Of a stretch of DNA of 64,000 nucleotides, positions 16,525 through 25,492 are shown piece after piece. This DNA comes from an uncultured Clostridia bacterium (lineage in GTDB: Bacteria; Bacillota; Clostridia; Christensenellales; Aristaeellaceae). Below the pieces are notes generated by a model, which saw nothing but the letters and a program-made list of their open reading frames with translations, had not been told where the DNA came from and ran no database searches. Numbering within the stretch: the stretch's first letter is position 1; each line of letters opens with the position of its first letter. A program made the translations under genes and the position numbers. The stretch lies in contig CAMJPQ010000001.1 in the NCBI GenBank assembly GCA_946407745.1, positions 62,001 through 126,000 of the forward strand, written 5' to 3'.

Positions 16525-17703
16525 GTGCGGAAACACAACTATACCTATCGATCGCTCAGGGATGAGCGTGAGAAAAACACAGAGTGGTACACCGCTGCAT
16601 GGGAAATTGCGAGGCCGCTGCTGGTTGGCTTCTGCGCGGTGCTGGCAGCCTGTGGCATTCTGCTCACAGCCTGGCAGTATGTTTACGAAACCTATGTTGC
16701 ACCGCCGGACTCGAAAAGTGACGCGATTGTACCGTTTTCTGTCAGCGCAGGCACCTCTTTGAGCGGCGTTGCGAGTCGACTGGAGCAGGCCGGACTGATT
16801 CGCTCGAAAACTGTTTTCAAGTACTATTGTGATTTTGCCGGCTACGCCCAGAAAATCCAGACCGGAGACTATGAACTGACTGCCTCGATGAGCATTAACG
16901 AAATTGCAGAGCGCCTGACCATGGGCGACGGAAACCCTATGGTGCGCAATATCACACTGATACCTGGATGGACAGTGGAAGATTTTGCCGACGCACTTGT
17001 GGAACAGAAGGTGCTTGCTGATCGCGAACAGTTGCTCTCACTGTGCAGGGACGGAAGTGCCTTCAAGGATGACTATTATATTGCAGAATTGCTGTCCTCC
17101 TCAAAGGCATCAAAGAGAAAGTATGTTCTGGAAGGGTATCTGGCTCCGAACACCTATGAAGTGTATACCACAGCGACGGCTGAGGAGATTGTACGAAAGC
17201 TGCTCGCACAGACACAGCGTGTGTTTTCCTCTGAGCAGGAGGAACGCGCAAGGGAGATCGGCTGCACTGTGGATGAAATGATCACTCTGGCAAGCCTGAT
17301 TGAAAAAGAAGCAAAAGCGCAGGATTTTGCGAAGGTGTCAGCAGTGTTCCATAACCGACTGAGACTGGGCATTCCGCTGGGGAGCGATGTGACGATACAT
17401 TATATAACCGGTGTCAGGAAAATGTATCTCACACAGGCCGATCTTGAGATTGACAGCGCCTATAACACCTATCGGCACGCAGGACTGCCGGCGGGTCCTG
17501 TCTGCAATCCGTCTGCCGATGCGATTAATGCGGCACTGTGGCCGGACGAAAGCTTTCTGGCAGAGAAGTATCTGTATTTCTGCGCTAAGGAACCGGAGAG
17601 CGGCGAACTCTATTTTTCACGAACACAGCAGGAGCATGACCAAGCGGTTGCTGTATATGCCCCGCTCTGGAAAGCATATGATGAGGAGCGAGGCATTCAA
17701 TGA
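16525..17703 (+). CDS. mltG: Endolytic murein transglycosylase MltG
   Basis: 392 aa. A cytoplasmic tail and one membrane helix (~30-55) are followed by a LysM-like segment (~70-145) and the YceG catalytic domain with LASLIEKEA (catalytic Glu), HNRL, PLGSDVTIHY and AGLPAGPVCNPS. MltG cuts nascent glycan strands at the membrane and sets their length. The start is GTG 16525 after GGTGAGGTGA; GTG 16516 lies in that site. The stop overlaps the next gene by ATGA. Confidence 0.95.
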   Translation: MRKHNYTYRSLRDEREKNTEWYTAAWEIARPLLVGFCAVLAACGILLTAWQYVYETYVAPPDSKSDAIVPFSVSAGTSLSGVASRLEQAGLIRSKTVFKYYCDFAGYAQKIQTGDYELTASMSINEIAERLTMGDGNPMVRNITLIPGWTVEDFADALVEQKVLADREQLLSLCRDGSAFKDDYYIAELLSSSKASKRKYVLEGYLAPNTYEVYTTATAEEIVRKLLAQTQRVFSSEQEERAREIGCTVDEMITLASLIEKEAKAQDFAKVSAVFHNRLRLGIPLGSDVTIHYITGVRKMYLTQADLEIDSAYNTYRHAGLPAGPVCNPSADAINAALWPDESFLAEKYLYFCAKEPESGELYFSRTQQEHDQAVAVYAPLWKAYDEERGIQ

Positions 17704-18950
17704 GTCGACTGCCTGAGCTGCTGGCGCCTGCCGGCAATATGGACAGCCTGAAGGCAGCCCTGCACTTTGGCGCAGATGCCGTATATGGCGCGATGAAAAC
17801 CTATGGCCTGCGCGCGGCTGCAGCCAATTTCAGCCAGGATGAGCTGGTGGAAGCGGTGCGGCTGTGTCACCGTGATGGCGCCAGGTTTTACCTGACGATG
17901 AACATTTTCCCGTTTGACGACGAGCTTGCGGGTTTTCTTGAGGCGGCACGCATTGCTACCGAAGCAGGTGTGGATGCAGCCATTGTCAGCGACCTGGGTG
18001 CAATCTCGCTGTTGAGAAGGGAACTCCCCTCTCTGCCTGTGCATGTCAGCACACAGGCAAATACTGTGAACAGCGAAGCTGTGATGCACTATGCGGAGAT
18101 GGGCTGCCAGCGCATCATCCTCGCGCGTGAGCTTTCTCTGGAGAGGATCGCAGCGCTTTGCAGGCGCGCACCTGCGGATATACAGATTGAAACCTTTGTC
18201 CATGGCGCAAGCTGTATGGCTTATTCAGGCCGATGCCTGCTCTCTGCCGCCATGACTGGCCGAAGCGGAAACCGGGGGGCCTGCGCCCAGTCCTGCAGGT
18301 GGCAATACGCACTGATGGAGATGAAGCGGCCGGGTGAGTATTACCCGATCGATGAAGACGAACGGGGCACCTACTTGCTGTCGGCACGCGATCTATGCCT
18401 GATGCCCTTGCTTCCGGACCTGACAAGTGCGGGCGTTTCCAGCCTGAAAATTGAAGGCCGGATGAAAACGGAGTACTATGTTGCTACAGTTGTTTCTGCG
18501 TACCGAAAGGCGTTGGATTGCCTGGCGAAATCGGAAGAATGTTTCAGAGAAAAACTGCCGGAGCTGCTGCAGGAACTGCGAAACGCCAGTCACCGGGATT
18601 TTGATACAGGCTTTCTGCTGGGCGCACCGCCCGCCCCGGCTCAGGCAAACGGCTTTACACAGGAGCGTGAGTATGTAGCGCGAGTCGAGGAAGCCAGGAC
18701 CAACGATTTCTCGGAACTAGTGCTGAAGAACCGCTTTCATGCCGGGGAACAGTTGGAGCTGCTGACGCCCAAAGGCATTATTCCCTTTAAGGCACCTGAT
18801 TTCATACGCGTTTCCACCGGTGAAAGAATGGATACATTGGGCATTGCGGGAGAGAAAATACTGATGAAACTGCCTGCCGGCGTATCTGCGGGAGATTTAG
18901 TTAGGGGACCGGTGAGAAACCACAAAACAGCTGCCGAAAAGCCAACGTGA
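17700..18950 (+). CDS. U32 family peptidase / rRNA or tRNA hydroxylation-type protein
   Basis: 416 aa. The N-terminal TIM-barrel starts LPELLAPAGNMDSLKAALHFGADAVY, and the family signature ETFVHGASCMAYSGRC is at ~162-177, followed by further Cys (GACAQSCRW). Members include RlhA and TrhP, which act on RNA hydroxylation with prephenate-derived cofactor and Fe-S clusters, and collagenase-like proteins; the four conserved Cys favour the RNA-modification type. It overlaps mltG by 4 bases. mltG beside a U32 gene is common in Clostridia. Confidence 0.9.
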   Translation: MSRLPELLAPAGNMDSLKAALHFGADAVYGAMKTYGLRAAAANFSQDELVEAVRLCHRDGARFYLTMNIFPFDDELAGFLEAARIATEAGVDAAIVSDLGAISLLRRELPSLPVHVSTQANTVNSEAVMHYAEMGCQRIILARELSLERIAALCRRAPADIQIETFVHGASCMAYSGRCLLSAAMTGRSGNRGACAQSCRWQYALMEMKRPGEYYPIDEDERGTYLLSARDLCLMPLLPDLTSAGVSSLKIEGRMKTEYYVATVVSAYRKALDCLAKSEECFREKLPELLQELRNASHRDFDTGFLLGAPPAPAQANGFTQEREYVARVEEARTNDFSELVLKNRFHAGEQLELLTPKGIIPFKAPDFIRVSTGERMDTLGIAGEKILMKLPAGVSAGDLVRGPVRNHKTAAEKPT

Positions 18951-18982
18951 GAGCAGCTGAGAGAATGGAAAAAACGGGACAA

Positions 18983-19021
18983 AAGCTGACCAGTCTTTCC
19001 CTTGGAAAATCTGGTCAGCTT
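18983..19021. terminator. Hairpin between the U32 and ArsR-type genes
   Basis: AAGCTGACCAG and CTGGTCAGCTT form a perfect 11-bp stem. There is no T run on the plus side, but four A precede the stem; it may act as a weak terminator or 3' end stabiliser. Confidence 0.5.
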
Positions 19022-19111
19022 CATCTTGACTTGCTTTACCAATATAGCGTTTTTTGTGCAAATGTGCTATTATCTATGCGTCACGGGAGAGGAAGGAGAG
19101 TTGACGATTTC

Positions 19112-19447
19112 ATGGGTGATGGCGAACTTCTGGCGAATGAACTGATGGAGAACCGTGCAGTTTTGACAGCGCTGGGTGACGAAGTACGGCAGCATCTGAT
19201 TGTTACAATGCTTCTGAATGCAAAAGAGAGTGGCTTGCGTGTGGGAGAAATTGCTGCTAGCGCAAATCTTTCAAGACCCGCTGTTTCGCATCATCTGCAG
19301 ATACTTAAGGAGATCGGCGTTGTGGATGTGCGACATGAGGGTACCCGTAACTATTACTTTTTCAACCGAAAAACGCTAATCTATGATCAGCTGATGCATG
19401 TGCTGCTGCTTGCAAAACAGTATATGGGCCAGGAAATGACAGTATAA
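19112..19447 (+). CDS. ArsR-type winged-helix regulator without metal-site cysteines
   Basis: 111 aa. The HTH_5 fold is clear: ALGDEVRQHLIVTMLLN, the recognition helix LSRPAVSHHLQILKEIGVV and the wing RHEGTRNYYFF. The ELCVCDL-type metal motif is absent and there is no Cys, so it is not a classical arsenic or cadmium sensor. The start is ATG 19112 after GGAAGGAG; an upstream open frame to 18947 covers the terminator-like hairpin and an extended -10 (TGCTATTAT, 19065-19073) and is not credible as coding. It stands alone; targets are unknown. Confidence 0.82.
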   Translation: MGDGELLANELMENRAVLTALGDEVRQHLIVTMLLNAKESGLRVGEIAASANLSRPAVSHHLQILKEIGVVDVRHEGTRNYYFFNRKTLIYDQLMHVLLLAKQYMGQEMTV

Positions 19448-19495
19448 ATGCGGTGTGGCGAAGAGTGTCCATACCGCATGATCATTCTATGGAAG

Positions 19496-19521
19496 CCCCG
19501 CCGCAGGCGAGGTCATTTTTT
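19496..19521 (+). terminator. Terminator of the ArsR-type gene
   Basis: CCCCGCC and GGCGAGG form the stem, followed by TCATTTTTTA. Confidence 0.65.
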
Positions 19522-19540
19522 ATGTGCAGGCGGACAACAC

Positions 19541-19571
19541 AAAAGGAAGGCAAACAGATTGCCTTCCTTTT
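19541..19571. terminator. Bidirectional terminator between convergent units
   Basis: AAAAGGAAGGCAA and TTGCCTTCCTTTT make a perfect 13-bp stem with T runs on both strands. It ends pgk-tpiA on the minus strand. Confidence 0.9.
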
Positions 19572-19600
19572 GCGGTAGTCATTTGCTCGGAAGAACGAAC

Positions 19601-20356
19601 TTACTCGGCATCGTAATTGACGATTGCGCTGAAATCTTCAGCCTTCAGAGAGGCGCCGCCGATCAGGCCGCCGTCAATCTCCGGCTGCGCCATCAGACCC
19701 TTCACGTTGGAGGGCTTCATGCTGCCGCCGTACTGAATGCGAACCTTCTTCGCCACATTCTTGCCGTACTTGCGGGCAAGCGCCGCGCGAATCACGCCAA
19801 TGGTTTCATTGGCCTGCTCGTCGGTGGCGGTCAGGCCGGTGCCGATCGCCCATACAGGCTCGTAAGCGATGATGATCTGCTCCACCTGCTTGTTCTCAAG
19901 GCCGGTCAGGGCAATCAGTGTCTGATATTCCACCAGCGCGTCTGTATAGCTGGCTTCCCGTTCTTCCTTCTTCTCCCCTACGCAGAGGATCACCTTGAGG
20001 CCTGCTTCCACAGCGGCCTTCACCCGCTGATTCACGGTAGCATCCGTCTCACCGAAATACTGCCGTCTTTCGCTGTGGCCGATGATCACATATTCGACGC
20101 CGCTCTTAACCAGCATTTCGGCGGAAAGTTCGCCTGTGTAGGCGCCGCTTTTTGCGAAATGCACATTCTGTGCGCCAATATGGATGTTGGATCCCTTGGC
20201 GGCTTCACGCGCGGCCGCAATGTCCACGGCGGGAACGCAGACAACGACTTCGCAGGAGGCACCCTTGACAAGCGGCTTCAGGTCGCTGACCAGCTGCCTG
20301 GCCTCCTCAGGAGTCTTGTTCATTTTCCAGTTACCGGCAATCACTGCCTTGCGCAT
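19601..20356 (-). CDS. tpiA: Triosephosphate isomerase
   Basis: 251 aa. It interconverts dihydroxyacetone phosphate and glyceraldehyde 3-phosphate in glycolysis. GNWKMN with the substrate Lys, IIGHSERR with the electrophilic His, YEPVWAIGTG with the catalytic Glu and the phosphate loop, and QYGGSMKP are all present. It follows pgk on the minus strand by 83 bases and ends at the bidirectional terminator. The gap gene that often starts such clusters is not in this window. Confidence 0.98.
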   Translation of the reverse strand: MRKAVIAGNWKMNKTPEEARQLVSDLKPLVKGASCEVVVCVPAVDIAAAREAAKGSNIHIGAQNVHFAKSGAYTGELSAEMLVKSGVEYVIIGHSERRQYFGETDATVNQRVKAAVEAGLKVILCVGEKKEEREASYTDALVEYQTLIALTGLENKQVEQIIIAYEPVWAIGTGLTATDEQANETIGVIRAALARKYGKNVAKKVRIQYGGSMKPSNVKGLMAQPEIDGGLIGGASLKAEDFSAIVNYDAE

Positions 20357-20439
20357 TTGAGATATTCCCTCTTTTCTGCTGTGTTTTGAAAATTCAGCCG
20401 ACCGGGTCAGGTCGGCTGATGGATTACTTAGAACGATGA

Positions 20440-21642
20440 TTATTTGTCGTCCAGGCAGGCGACGCCGGGCAGCACTTTGCCTTCAAGGTATTCCAGAGAA
20501 GCTCCGCCGCCGGTGGAAATATGCGTCATCTTTTCAGCCAGACCCATCTGCTCAACAGCCGCAGCGCTGTCGCCGCCGCCGATGATGGTCACAGCCTCGC
20601 TGTCGGCCATAGCCTGCGCGACGGCCAAGGTGCCCTTTGCCAGAATCGGGTTCTCAAACACACCCATCGGGCCATTCCAGACCACAGTCTTTGCAGCCTT
20701 CACAGCGTTGCCAAAGAGCTCAGCGCTCTTGGGACCGATATCGCAGCCTTCCATGTCAGAGGGGATCTTGTCTGCGTCACACACGACAGTGTCGATCGGG
20801 GCATCGATCGGGTTGGGGAATTCCTTCACGCATACTGTGTCAACAGGCAGCAGCAGCTTGACGCCCTTTTCCTCGGCTTTCTTCATCATGTCCTTGCAGT
20901 AATCGATTTTGCTCTCATCCAGCAAAGACTTGCCGATTTCATAGCCCTTCGCCTTGAGGAAGGTAAAGGCCATGCCGCCGCCGATGATCAGCGTATCAAC
21001 CTTTTCAAGCAGGTTATTGATTACATTCAGCTTGTCCTCAATTTTGGCACCGCCGAGTACGGCGACAAAGGGACGGTCGGCATTCTCCAGCGCCTTGCCC
21101 ATGATGGACAGTTCCTTGCCGATCAGGTAGCCGGCCACATTGGGAGAGGTGAACTTCGTTACACCCTCGGTGGAGCAATGGGCGCGGTGGCAGGAGCCGA
21201 AGGCATCATCCACATAGGCATCCGCCAGAGAAGCCAGTTCCTTGGAAAAGTCTTCGATATTCTTTGTTTCTTCCTTGCGGAAACGGGTGTTCTGCAGCAG
21301 CACCACATCGCCGTTGTTCATTGCAGCCACTGCGGCCTTGGCATTCTCACCGACAACCGTGTCGTCATTGGCAAAAACAACAGGCTGACCCAGCAGTTCG
21401 CTCAGGCGCACAGCCACAGGAGCGAGGGAGAACTTTTCTTCCGGACCGTTCTTCGGTTTGCCCAGGTGGGAGCAGAGGATTACCTTCGCGCCATCTTTTA
21501 CAAGCTTCTGAATGGTGGGCAGTGCAGCGACAATGCGCTTGTCGTTGGTGATCTTCCCTTCCTTCATGGGTACGTTAAAATCGCAGCGCACAAGGACGCG
21601 CTTGCCGGCAACCTGGATATCATCCACTGTTTTCTTGGCCAT
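20440..21642 (-). CDS. pgk: Phosphoglycerate kinase
   Basis: 400 aa, full length. It transfers phosphate from 1,3-bisphosphoglycerate to [14 protein letters not shown] near the N-terminus, [11 protein letters not shown], the hinge region and the nucleotide motif [11 protein letters not shown] are present. The start is ATG 21642, after AAAGGAGTG; TTG four codons upstream is in that site. It is transcribed from the promoter at 21720-21748 and is followed by tpiA. Confidence 0.98.
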   Translation of the reverse strand: MAKKTVDDIQVAGKRVLVRCDFNVPMKEGKITNDKRIVAALPTIQKLVKDGAKVILCSHLGKPKNGPEEKFSLAPVAVRLSELLGQPVVFANDDTVVGENAKAAVAAMNNGDVVLLQNTRFRKEETKNIEDFSKELASLADAYVDDAFGSCHRAHCSTEGVTKFTSPNVAGYLIGKELSIMGKALENADRPFVAVLGGAKIEDKLNVINNLLEKVDTLIIGGGMAFTFLKAKGYEIGKSLLDESKIDYCKDMMKKAEEKGVKLLLPVDTVCVKEFPNPIDAPIDTVVCDADKIPSDMEGCDIGPKSAELFGNAVKAAKTVVWNGPMGVFENPILAKGTLAVAQAMADSEAVTIIGGGDSAAAVEQMGLAEKMTHISTGGGASLEYLEGKVLPGVACLDDK

Positions 21643-21719
21643 GGGAATCAACACTCCTTTTCTGTGCTTCTGCTCATGCCTTCGTGGCAGAGCGAGAGGA
21701 TATCCCTCTTCATGTTCTA

Positions 21720-21748
21720 ATCATACCACATAGTCTACTTTGTGGCAA
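21720..21748 (-). promoter_or_regulatory. Sigma-A type promoter of pgk-tpiA
   Basis: On the minus strand TTGCCA, 17 bases, TATGAT. It lies about 80 bases before pgk. A near-palindrome reading GAGGGATATCCTCTC sits in the leader between the -10 and the ribosome-binding site and could be an operator. Confidence 0.72.
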
Positions 21749-21873
21749 GCGGTTTTCCCCTCAATCAGTGGGAAACGCAGTTGGCTGCCTTCTTTCTATG
21801 TAAGGCGAGCGCACCGCAGATGTGCGGCCATTGATCTCACTAGAGTGCAAGGAAGCCGCGCATGATAAGCGGG

Positions 21874-22578
21874 CTACCGCTTCTGCCCATAATAGGCGTT
21901 CGGCCCATGCTTTCGCAGGAAGTGCTTTTCCTTTACGTGGTCGGGCAGAGGCGCTGCCTGCTGTGCTGCCGGAAGGACCTCTGTATGCCATGCCATCATT
22001 GCCACTTCTTCAAGAACGACAGCATTGTGTACAGCCTGCTCAGGATCTTTTCCCCAGGCAAACGGGCCATGGTGCCTTGCCAGCACGCAGGGCACATGCA
22101 GCGGGTTTATGCCGTGCTGCTCAAAGTGATCAGCGATCACTCTTCCTGTTTCAAGCTCATAGGCTGTTTCAACTTCTTCACGTGTCAGGTCTCTCACACA
22201 GGGCACCGCGCCATAAATATAATCCGCGTGTGTGGTGCCATAGGCTGGTATATCCCTCCCCGCCTGCGCCCAGATGGTTGCCCAGCGGGAGTGCGTGTGG
22301 ACCACACCGCCGATCTGAGGAAAGCGGCGGTACAGCTCGGCGTGCGTGGGTGTATCGGTTGATGGATTCAGATCGCCCTCGACCTTATTGCCTTCAAGAT
22401 CCATAACAACCATATCCGAGGGCTTCAGCTCCTCATAGGGAACACCACTTGGCTTGATGACAAACAACTGCTTTTCCCTGTCTATACCGCTGACATTGCC
22501 CCAGGTAAACGTGACGAGATGGTGCTTCGGCAACAGCATATTGGCTTTACAAACCTGTTCCTTCAGTTCCTCCAGCAT
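21874..22578 (-). CDS. araD: L-ribulose-5-phosphate 4-epimerase
   Basis: 234 aa. The class II aldolase-like fold converts L-ribulose 5-phosphate to D-xylulose 5-phosphate in arabinose use. Seen: [38 protein letters not shown], the zinc-site [10 protein letters not shown] and [11 protein letters not shown]. The start is ATG 22578, which follows GGAGGAG; an ATG 15 bases earlier overlaps that site. It overlaps the end of the tsaC-type gene by 32 bases. araA and araB are not nearby, and its place after tsaC is unusual. Confidence 0.93.
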   Translation of the reverse strand: MLEELKEQVCKANMLLPKHHLVTFTWGNVSGIDREKQLFVIKPSGVPYEELKPSDMVVMDLEGNKVEGDLNPSTDTPTHAELYRRFPQIGGVVHTHSRWATIWAQAGRDIPAYGTTHADYIYGAVPCVRDLTREEVETAYELETGRVIADHFEQHGINPLHVPCVLARHHGPFAWGKDPEQAVHNAVVLEEVAMMAWHTEVLPAAQQAAPLPDHVKEKHFLRKHGPNAYYGQKR

Positions 22579-23647
22579 CTTGTTCTCCTCCATTTGTTGT
22601 CAGTACGGACCGGGCGGATATTTCGCGGAAAGCGGCTGCCCTGCCCAAACGGTTCATGACAGCCAACCCCATCCCTTCGGGCGGCAGCACTTCGCTGAAA
22701 ATCAGCTGCAGCTGTTCTTCATCCAGCTGACGCAGAAGGTCAAAGAGCCGATGGGCCACAGTGCCGGGCTGGTCCTGACGGCCCATATCATGCGGATGCC
22801 AACGGCTCAGCTCATTCACATGCTCGCTGAAGCAAAGTGTTCCCACACGGAACCCCTTTGATTCAGCCCTGGTACAGAGCAGCTTCAAGGCTTCCACCAC
22901 TTCGTCTGCGGCGCCGGTTATCAGTATCACCTCACCATTGGGCGCGTAATGACGGTAACGCATTCCCGGAGAGAGCGCTTTTTCTCCTTCGCGAAGGGGA
23001 CGAAGAACGCTTCCGGCGACAGCCACATTCTCTCCAAGAGCATCCTGCAGCATTTCGCGGGTTATACCGCCTGGCCGCAGAATGACAGCTTCATCACCGG
23101 TTGCGTCAACGACGGTGGATTCCAGGCCAATCTGGCAGCTGCCGCCGTCCAGTATCAGTGGAATCCGGCCCTGCATATCCTGCAAAACCGCTTCTGCGGT
23201 AGTGGGACTGGGCTTTCCTGAGAGGTTTGCGCTGGGAGCGGCAATAGGCAGGGCACATTCTCTCAGTAGCGCCTGCGCTACGGGATGCGAGGGCATCCGC
23301 ACGGCGACGGTGGGCAGATTGGCCGTGACGACTGACGGAATACGGTCTGTTTTGCGCATCAGCAGCGTCAGCGGCCCCGGCCAGAATGCGTCAGCCAGCT
23401 TTCTGGCTTTTGCGGGCATTTCGGCCATGCCATCCAGCTGCGAGACATCATAGATATGCACAATCAGCGGATTATCCGCCGGCCGACCCTTTGCGGCAAA
23501 AATGCTTCGAACGGCTGAATCGTCCAGTGCATTAGCTCCAAGCCCATACACCGTTTCTGTCGGAAAGGCAACGAGCTGACCGGCAGACAGCAGCTCGGAA
23601 GCATACCGGAGAGCTGCTTCATGGGGAGGCAACAGCTGCGTCTCCAT
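22547..23647 (-). CDS. tsaC: Threonylcarbamoyl-AMP synthase, Sua5 type
   Basis: 366 aa. It makes threonylcarbamoyl-AMP from Thr, bicarbonate and ATP for the t6A37 modification of ANN-decoding tRNA. The YrdC domain (1-~210) has [25 protein letters not shown] and [12 protein letters not shown]; a Sua5 C-terminal domain (~235-345) with [11 protein letters not shown] makes it the long Sua5/YwlC form. The ATG shares one base with the stop of the lipoprotein gene (TAATG), so translation is probably coupled. trmO at 57 kb acts on the same tRNA position. Confidence 0.94.
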   Translation of the reverse strand: METQLLPPHEAALRYASELLSAGQLVAFPTETVYGLGANALDDSAVRSIFAAKGRPADNPLIVHIYDVSQLDGMAEMPAKARKLADAFWPGPLTLLMRKTDRIPSVVTANLPTVAVRMPSHPVAQALLRECALPIAAPSANLSGKPSPTTAEAVLQDMQGRIPLILDGGSCQIGLESTVVDATGDEAVILRPGGITREMLQDALGENVAVAGSVLRPLREGEKALSPGMRYRHYAPNGEVILITGAADEVVEALKLLCTRAESKGFRVGTLCFSEHVNELSRWHPHDMGRQDQPGTVAHRLFDLLRQLDEEQLQLIFSEVLPPEGMGLAVMNRLGRAAAFREISARSVLTTNGGEQDAGGTEGTGL

Positions 23648-24453
23648 TACTGCTCAGCCCCCTCTGCATAGATGATGTCATCGCGCAGACGATACAGTGT
23701 TGCGCCTCTTTTTTTCTGGCAGAAAGCGGACACCCACCAGTCAATGGCTTTCTCTTCGTCAAACTGAACATAACCGTATCGAATGCCGTTGACTTTTTTC
23801 CCTTTCATATTGCTGTCCATCCAGTGCACAGTATCTGTCGCGGGATCATAATCACTGATCATGATGGCGGAGTGCGCACCTACTCCCCACTCGTAGTTGG
23901 CCGACATCTGAAAATAGTCTCCCCGCTTGACCTGACGCATGAATTCCCTCGCAAGCGCTTCGTTCTCAGCCTTGGACAGGGAACTGTCATAGACAAACTG
24001 CGCAGCGGCGTAAAAGGGATTTCCTTCTGCTGCAGGAATGCTTTCCCAGCAGTAGCCATAGTGATAGGGCTTGCATTTTGCTGAAGGAAGATTGTTGGGG
24101 ATTACAAGCTCGGTGTTTGGGTACTCAGCAATGCGAAAACTGTCGCGGTTCTTTCTGAACAGATACACTGTGAAATTCTTGCAGACATAGATATCCCCGC
24201 TGTAATGTGCGCGCTGAGCCTTGCCGCCCGCCTGCTCATACAATTGCTGCCCGAGCGAGATAATCCGATCAATAAAGTCCTGCCGCGCCGGGCTGGGTTC
24301 CACTGTGGTGGGCGCCGTCTGCTCTAAAGACGCTGCTTCGCCCGGCAGCTCTTCATCAAACAGCTCGACAAGGCTCCACTCGTCTTCCGCGCAGCCGGCA
24401 AGCGGGGAAAGAAGCATCAGCACCCCCGCCAGCAGGCATAGCCATCTTTTCAT
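23647..24453 (-). CDS. Lipoprotein with NlpC/P60-like Cys-His-Asp arrangement
   Basis: 268 aa. The signal peptide ends in the lipobox LAGC (Cys21). The globular part has a possible papain-like triad: Cys91 in DIYVCKNF, His194 in GAHSAIMIS, and Asp213 in VHWMDSNM, in the order typical of NlpC/P60 or amidase folds. It also has SGDIYVCKN, where the Cys sits at the start of a helix. A cell-wall peptidase or amidase on the outer membrane face is a reasonable guess, not proven. It lies 18 bases after the ATP-grasp gene and couples to tsaC. Confidence 0.65.
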   Translation of the reverse strand: MKRWLCLLAGVLMLLSPLAGCAEDEWSLVELFDEELPGEAASLEQTAPTTVEPSPARQDFIDRIISLGQQLYEQAGGKAQRAHYSGDIYVCKNFTVYLFRKNRDSFRIAEYPNTELVIPNNLPSAKCKPYHYGYCWESIPAAEGNPFYAAAQFVYDSSLSKAENEALAREFMRQVKRGDYFQMSANYEWGVGAHSAIMISDYDPATDTVHWMDSNMKGKKVNGIRYGYVQFDEEKAIDWWVSAFCQKKRGATLYRLRDDIIYAEGAEQ

Positions 24454-24471
24454 GTGAAAGCACCCCTCGGA

Positions 24472-25482
24472 TCAAACATCGATGAATTTCCGGAACTCCG
24501 GCAGAATGCCTATACCGTCGGGGTAGTGGGCGGCGAACTGAGGTACAGCGTGACTCGGGAAGGAATTGCCTTCAATAAATGTGGGACCGCTTTCAGTGAT
24601 GGCCACGTCCCACGCTACAAAGCGCATCTGTGGCACCTTTTTTGCCGCCTCCATGCACATGGCTTTGGCTTCTTCCCAGTATGGGATGGTAAACCCGATG
24701 ATCTCTGTACCTGTGATGGGATGTTTCTCATAGCGGTTGCCAGCTTTGTCTGCACCTACGGTGAGAAGCTTCCCGCTGTCCAGATCAATCCGTGCGGCCA
24801 TGCCTCCGCAGTCCACATTGTCCATCACCTTGCCGTTGCCGATGCGGAGGAAGGCGTAAACGATACCCTGCTTGCGCTCCCCCATCAGCGTTGCGATACG
24901 GCAGGTATTTACTGAGGTAGGACAAAGACGGGCCATCTCAGGGTGCTGAACCACCATTTCCTCAAGTATCCCGATGCTGTCCGCCTCAAGCCGCTTCAGG
25001 AAGGCTTTCGGGCCGGAACGCCAATCATCACTGGTGTACTTCTGAATACCCTGACCGGAGGATCCCTCCAGCGGCTTGCCGATCAATTGCGTCTGTCCCT
25101 CACAGAGCTTTTCAAGCTCATCCGGCGGCGTATTCGGACCGATCAGCAGCCATTTGCGGGGAATATACTCTTTAAACAGCATGTTGAACTGCGCCTTGTC
25201 ATCGAAAAAATGCCAATACGCTTTGTCGTTCATCCGCCGCACGATACTGTTGGAAATGCCGCGCGTGATAACAGTTTTCCGCTGCGCGTCATTCAGGTTA
25301 TACATTTCAGCGATTTTGTAATCCATATAGCCTGCGTTGTACTTCAGCGCACAGAAAAGCATGTCGCTTAAAAGCCAAAGGCGGCTTTTGCCGCTGCGCT
25401 CCCTGAGCAGCGCGGTGGTCTCCCACATGCGACGCCAGTCCATTCTGATCAGGCGCTTGAAAAAGAATGTCAATCTGCTCAC
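24472..25482 (-). CDS. Sugar-transfer associated ATP-grasp protein
   Basis: 336 aa from GTG 25482, which follows GAGGG by 8 bases; an ATG at 25500 is in frame but has no site and overlaps ychF. The ATP-grasp core shows GKPLEGSSGQGIQKY (phosphate-binding loop), ILEEMVVQHPEMARL, and the metal-binding end FVAWDVAITESGPTFIEGNS. The N-terminal third is helical and basic. This family is found with glycan and capsule genes and is expected to ligate a carboxylate to an amine; the substrate is unknown. Its partner here may be the Cys-peptidase-like lipoprotein. Confidence 0.8.
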   Translation of the reverse strand: MSRLTFFFKRLIRMDWRRMWETTALLRERSGKSRLWLLSDMLFCALKYNAGYMDYKIAEMYNLNDAQRKTVITRGISNSIVRRMNDKAYWHFFDDKAQFNMLFKEYIPRKWLLIGPNTPPDELEKLCEGQTQLIGKPLEGSSGQGIQKYTSDDWRSGPKAFLKRLEADSIGILEEMVVQHPEMARLCPTSVNTCRIATLMGERKQGIVYAFLRIGNGKVMDNVDCGGMAARIDLDSGKLLTVGADKAGNRYEKHPITGTEIIGFTIPYWEEAKAMCMEAAKKVPQMRFVAWDVAITESGPTFIEGNSFPSHAVPQFAAHYPDGIGILPEFRKFIDV

Positions 25483-25492
25483 TGGTCGGCCC

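Noticed and set aside
19448..20389. Plus-strand open frame opposite tpiA (313 codons), and a similar one at 20521-21720 opposite pgk
   Set aside because: Both are antisense shadows of glycolytic genes; the first begins inside a terminator region.
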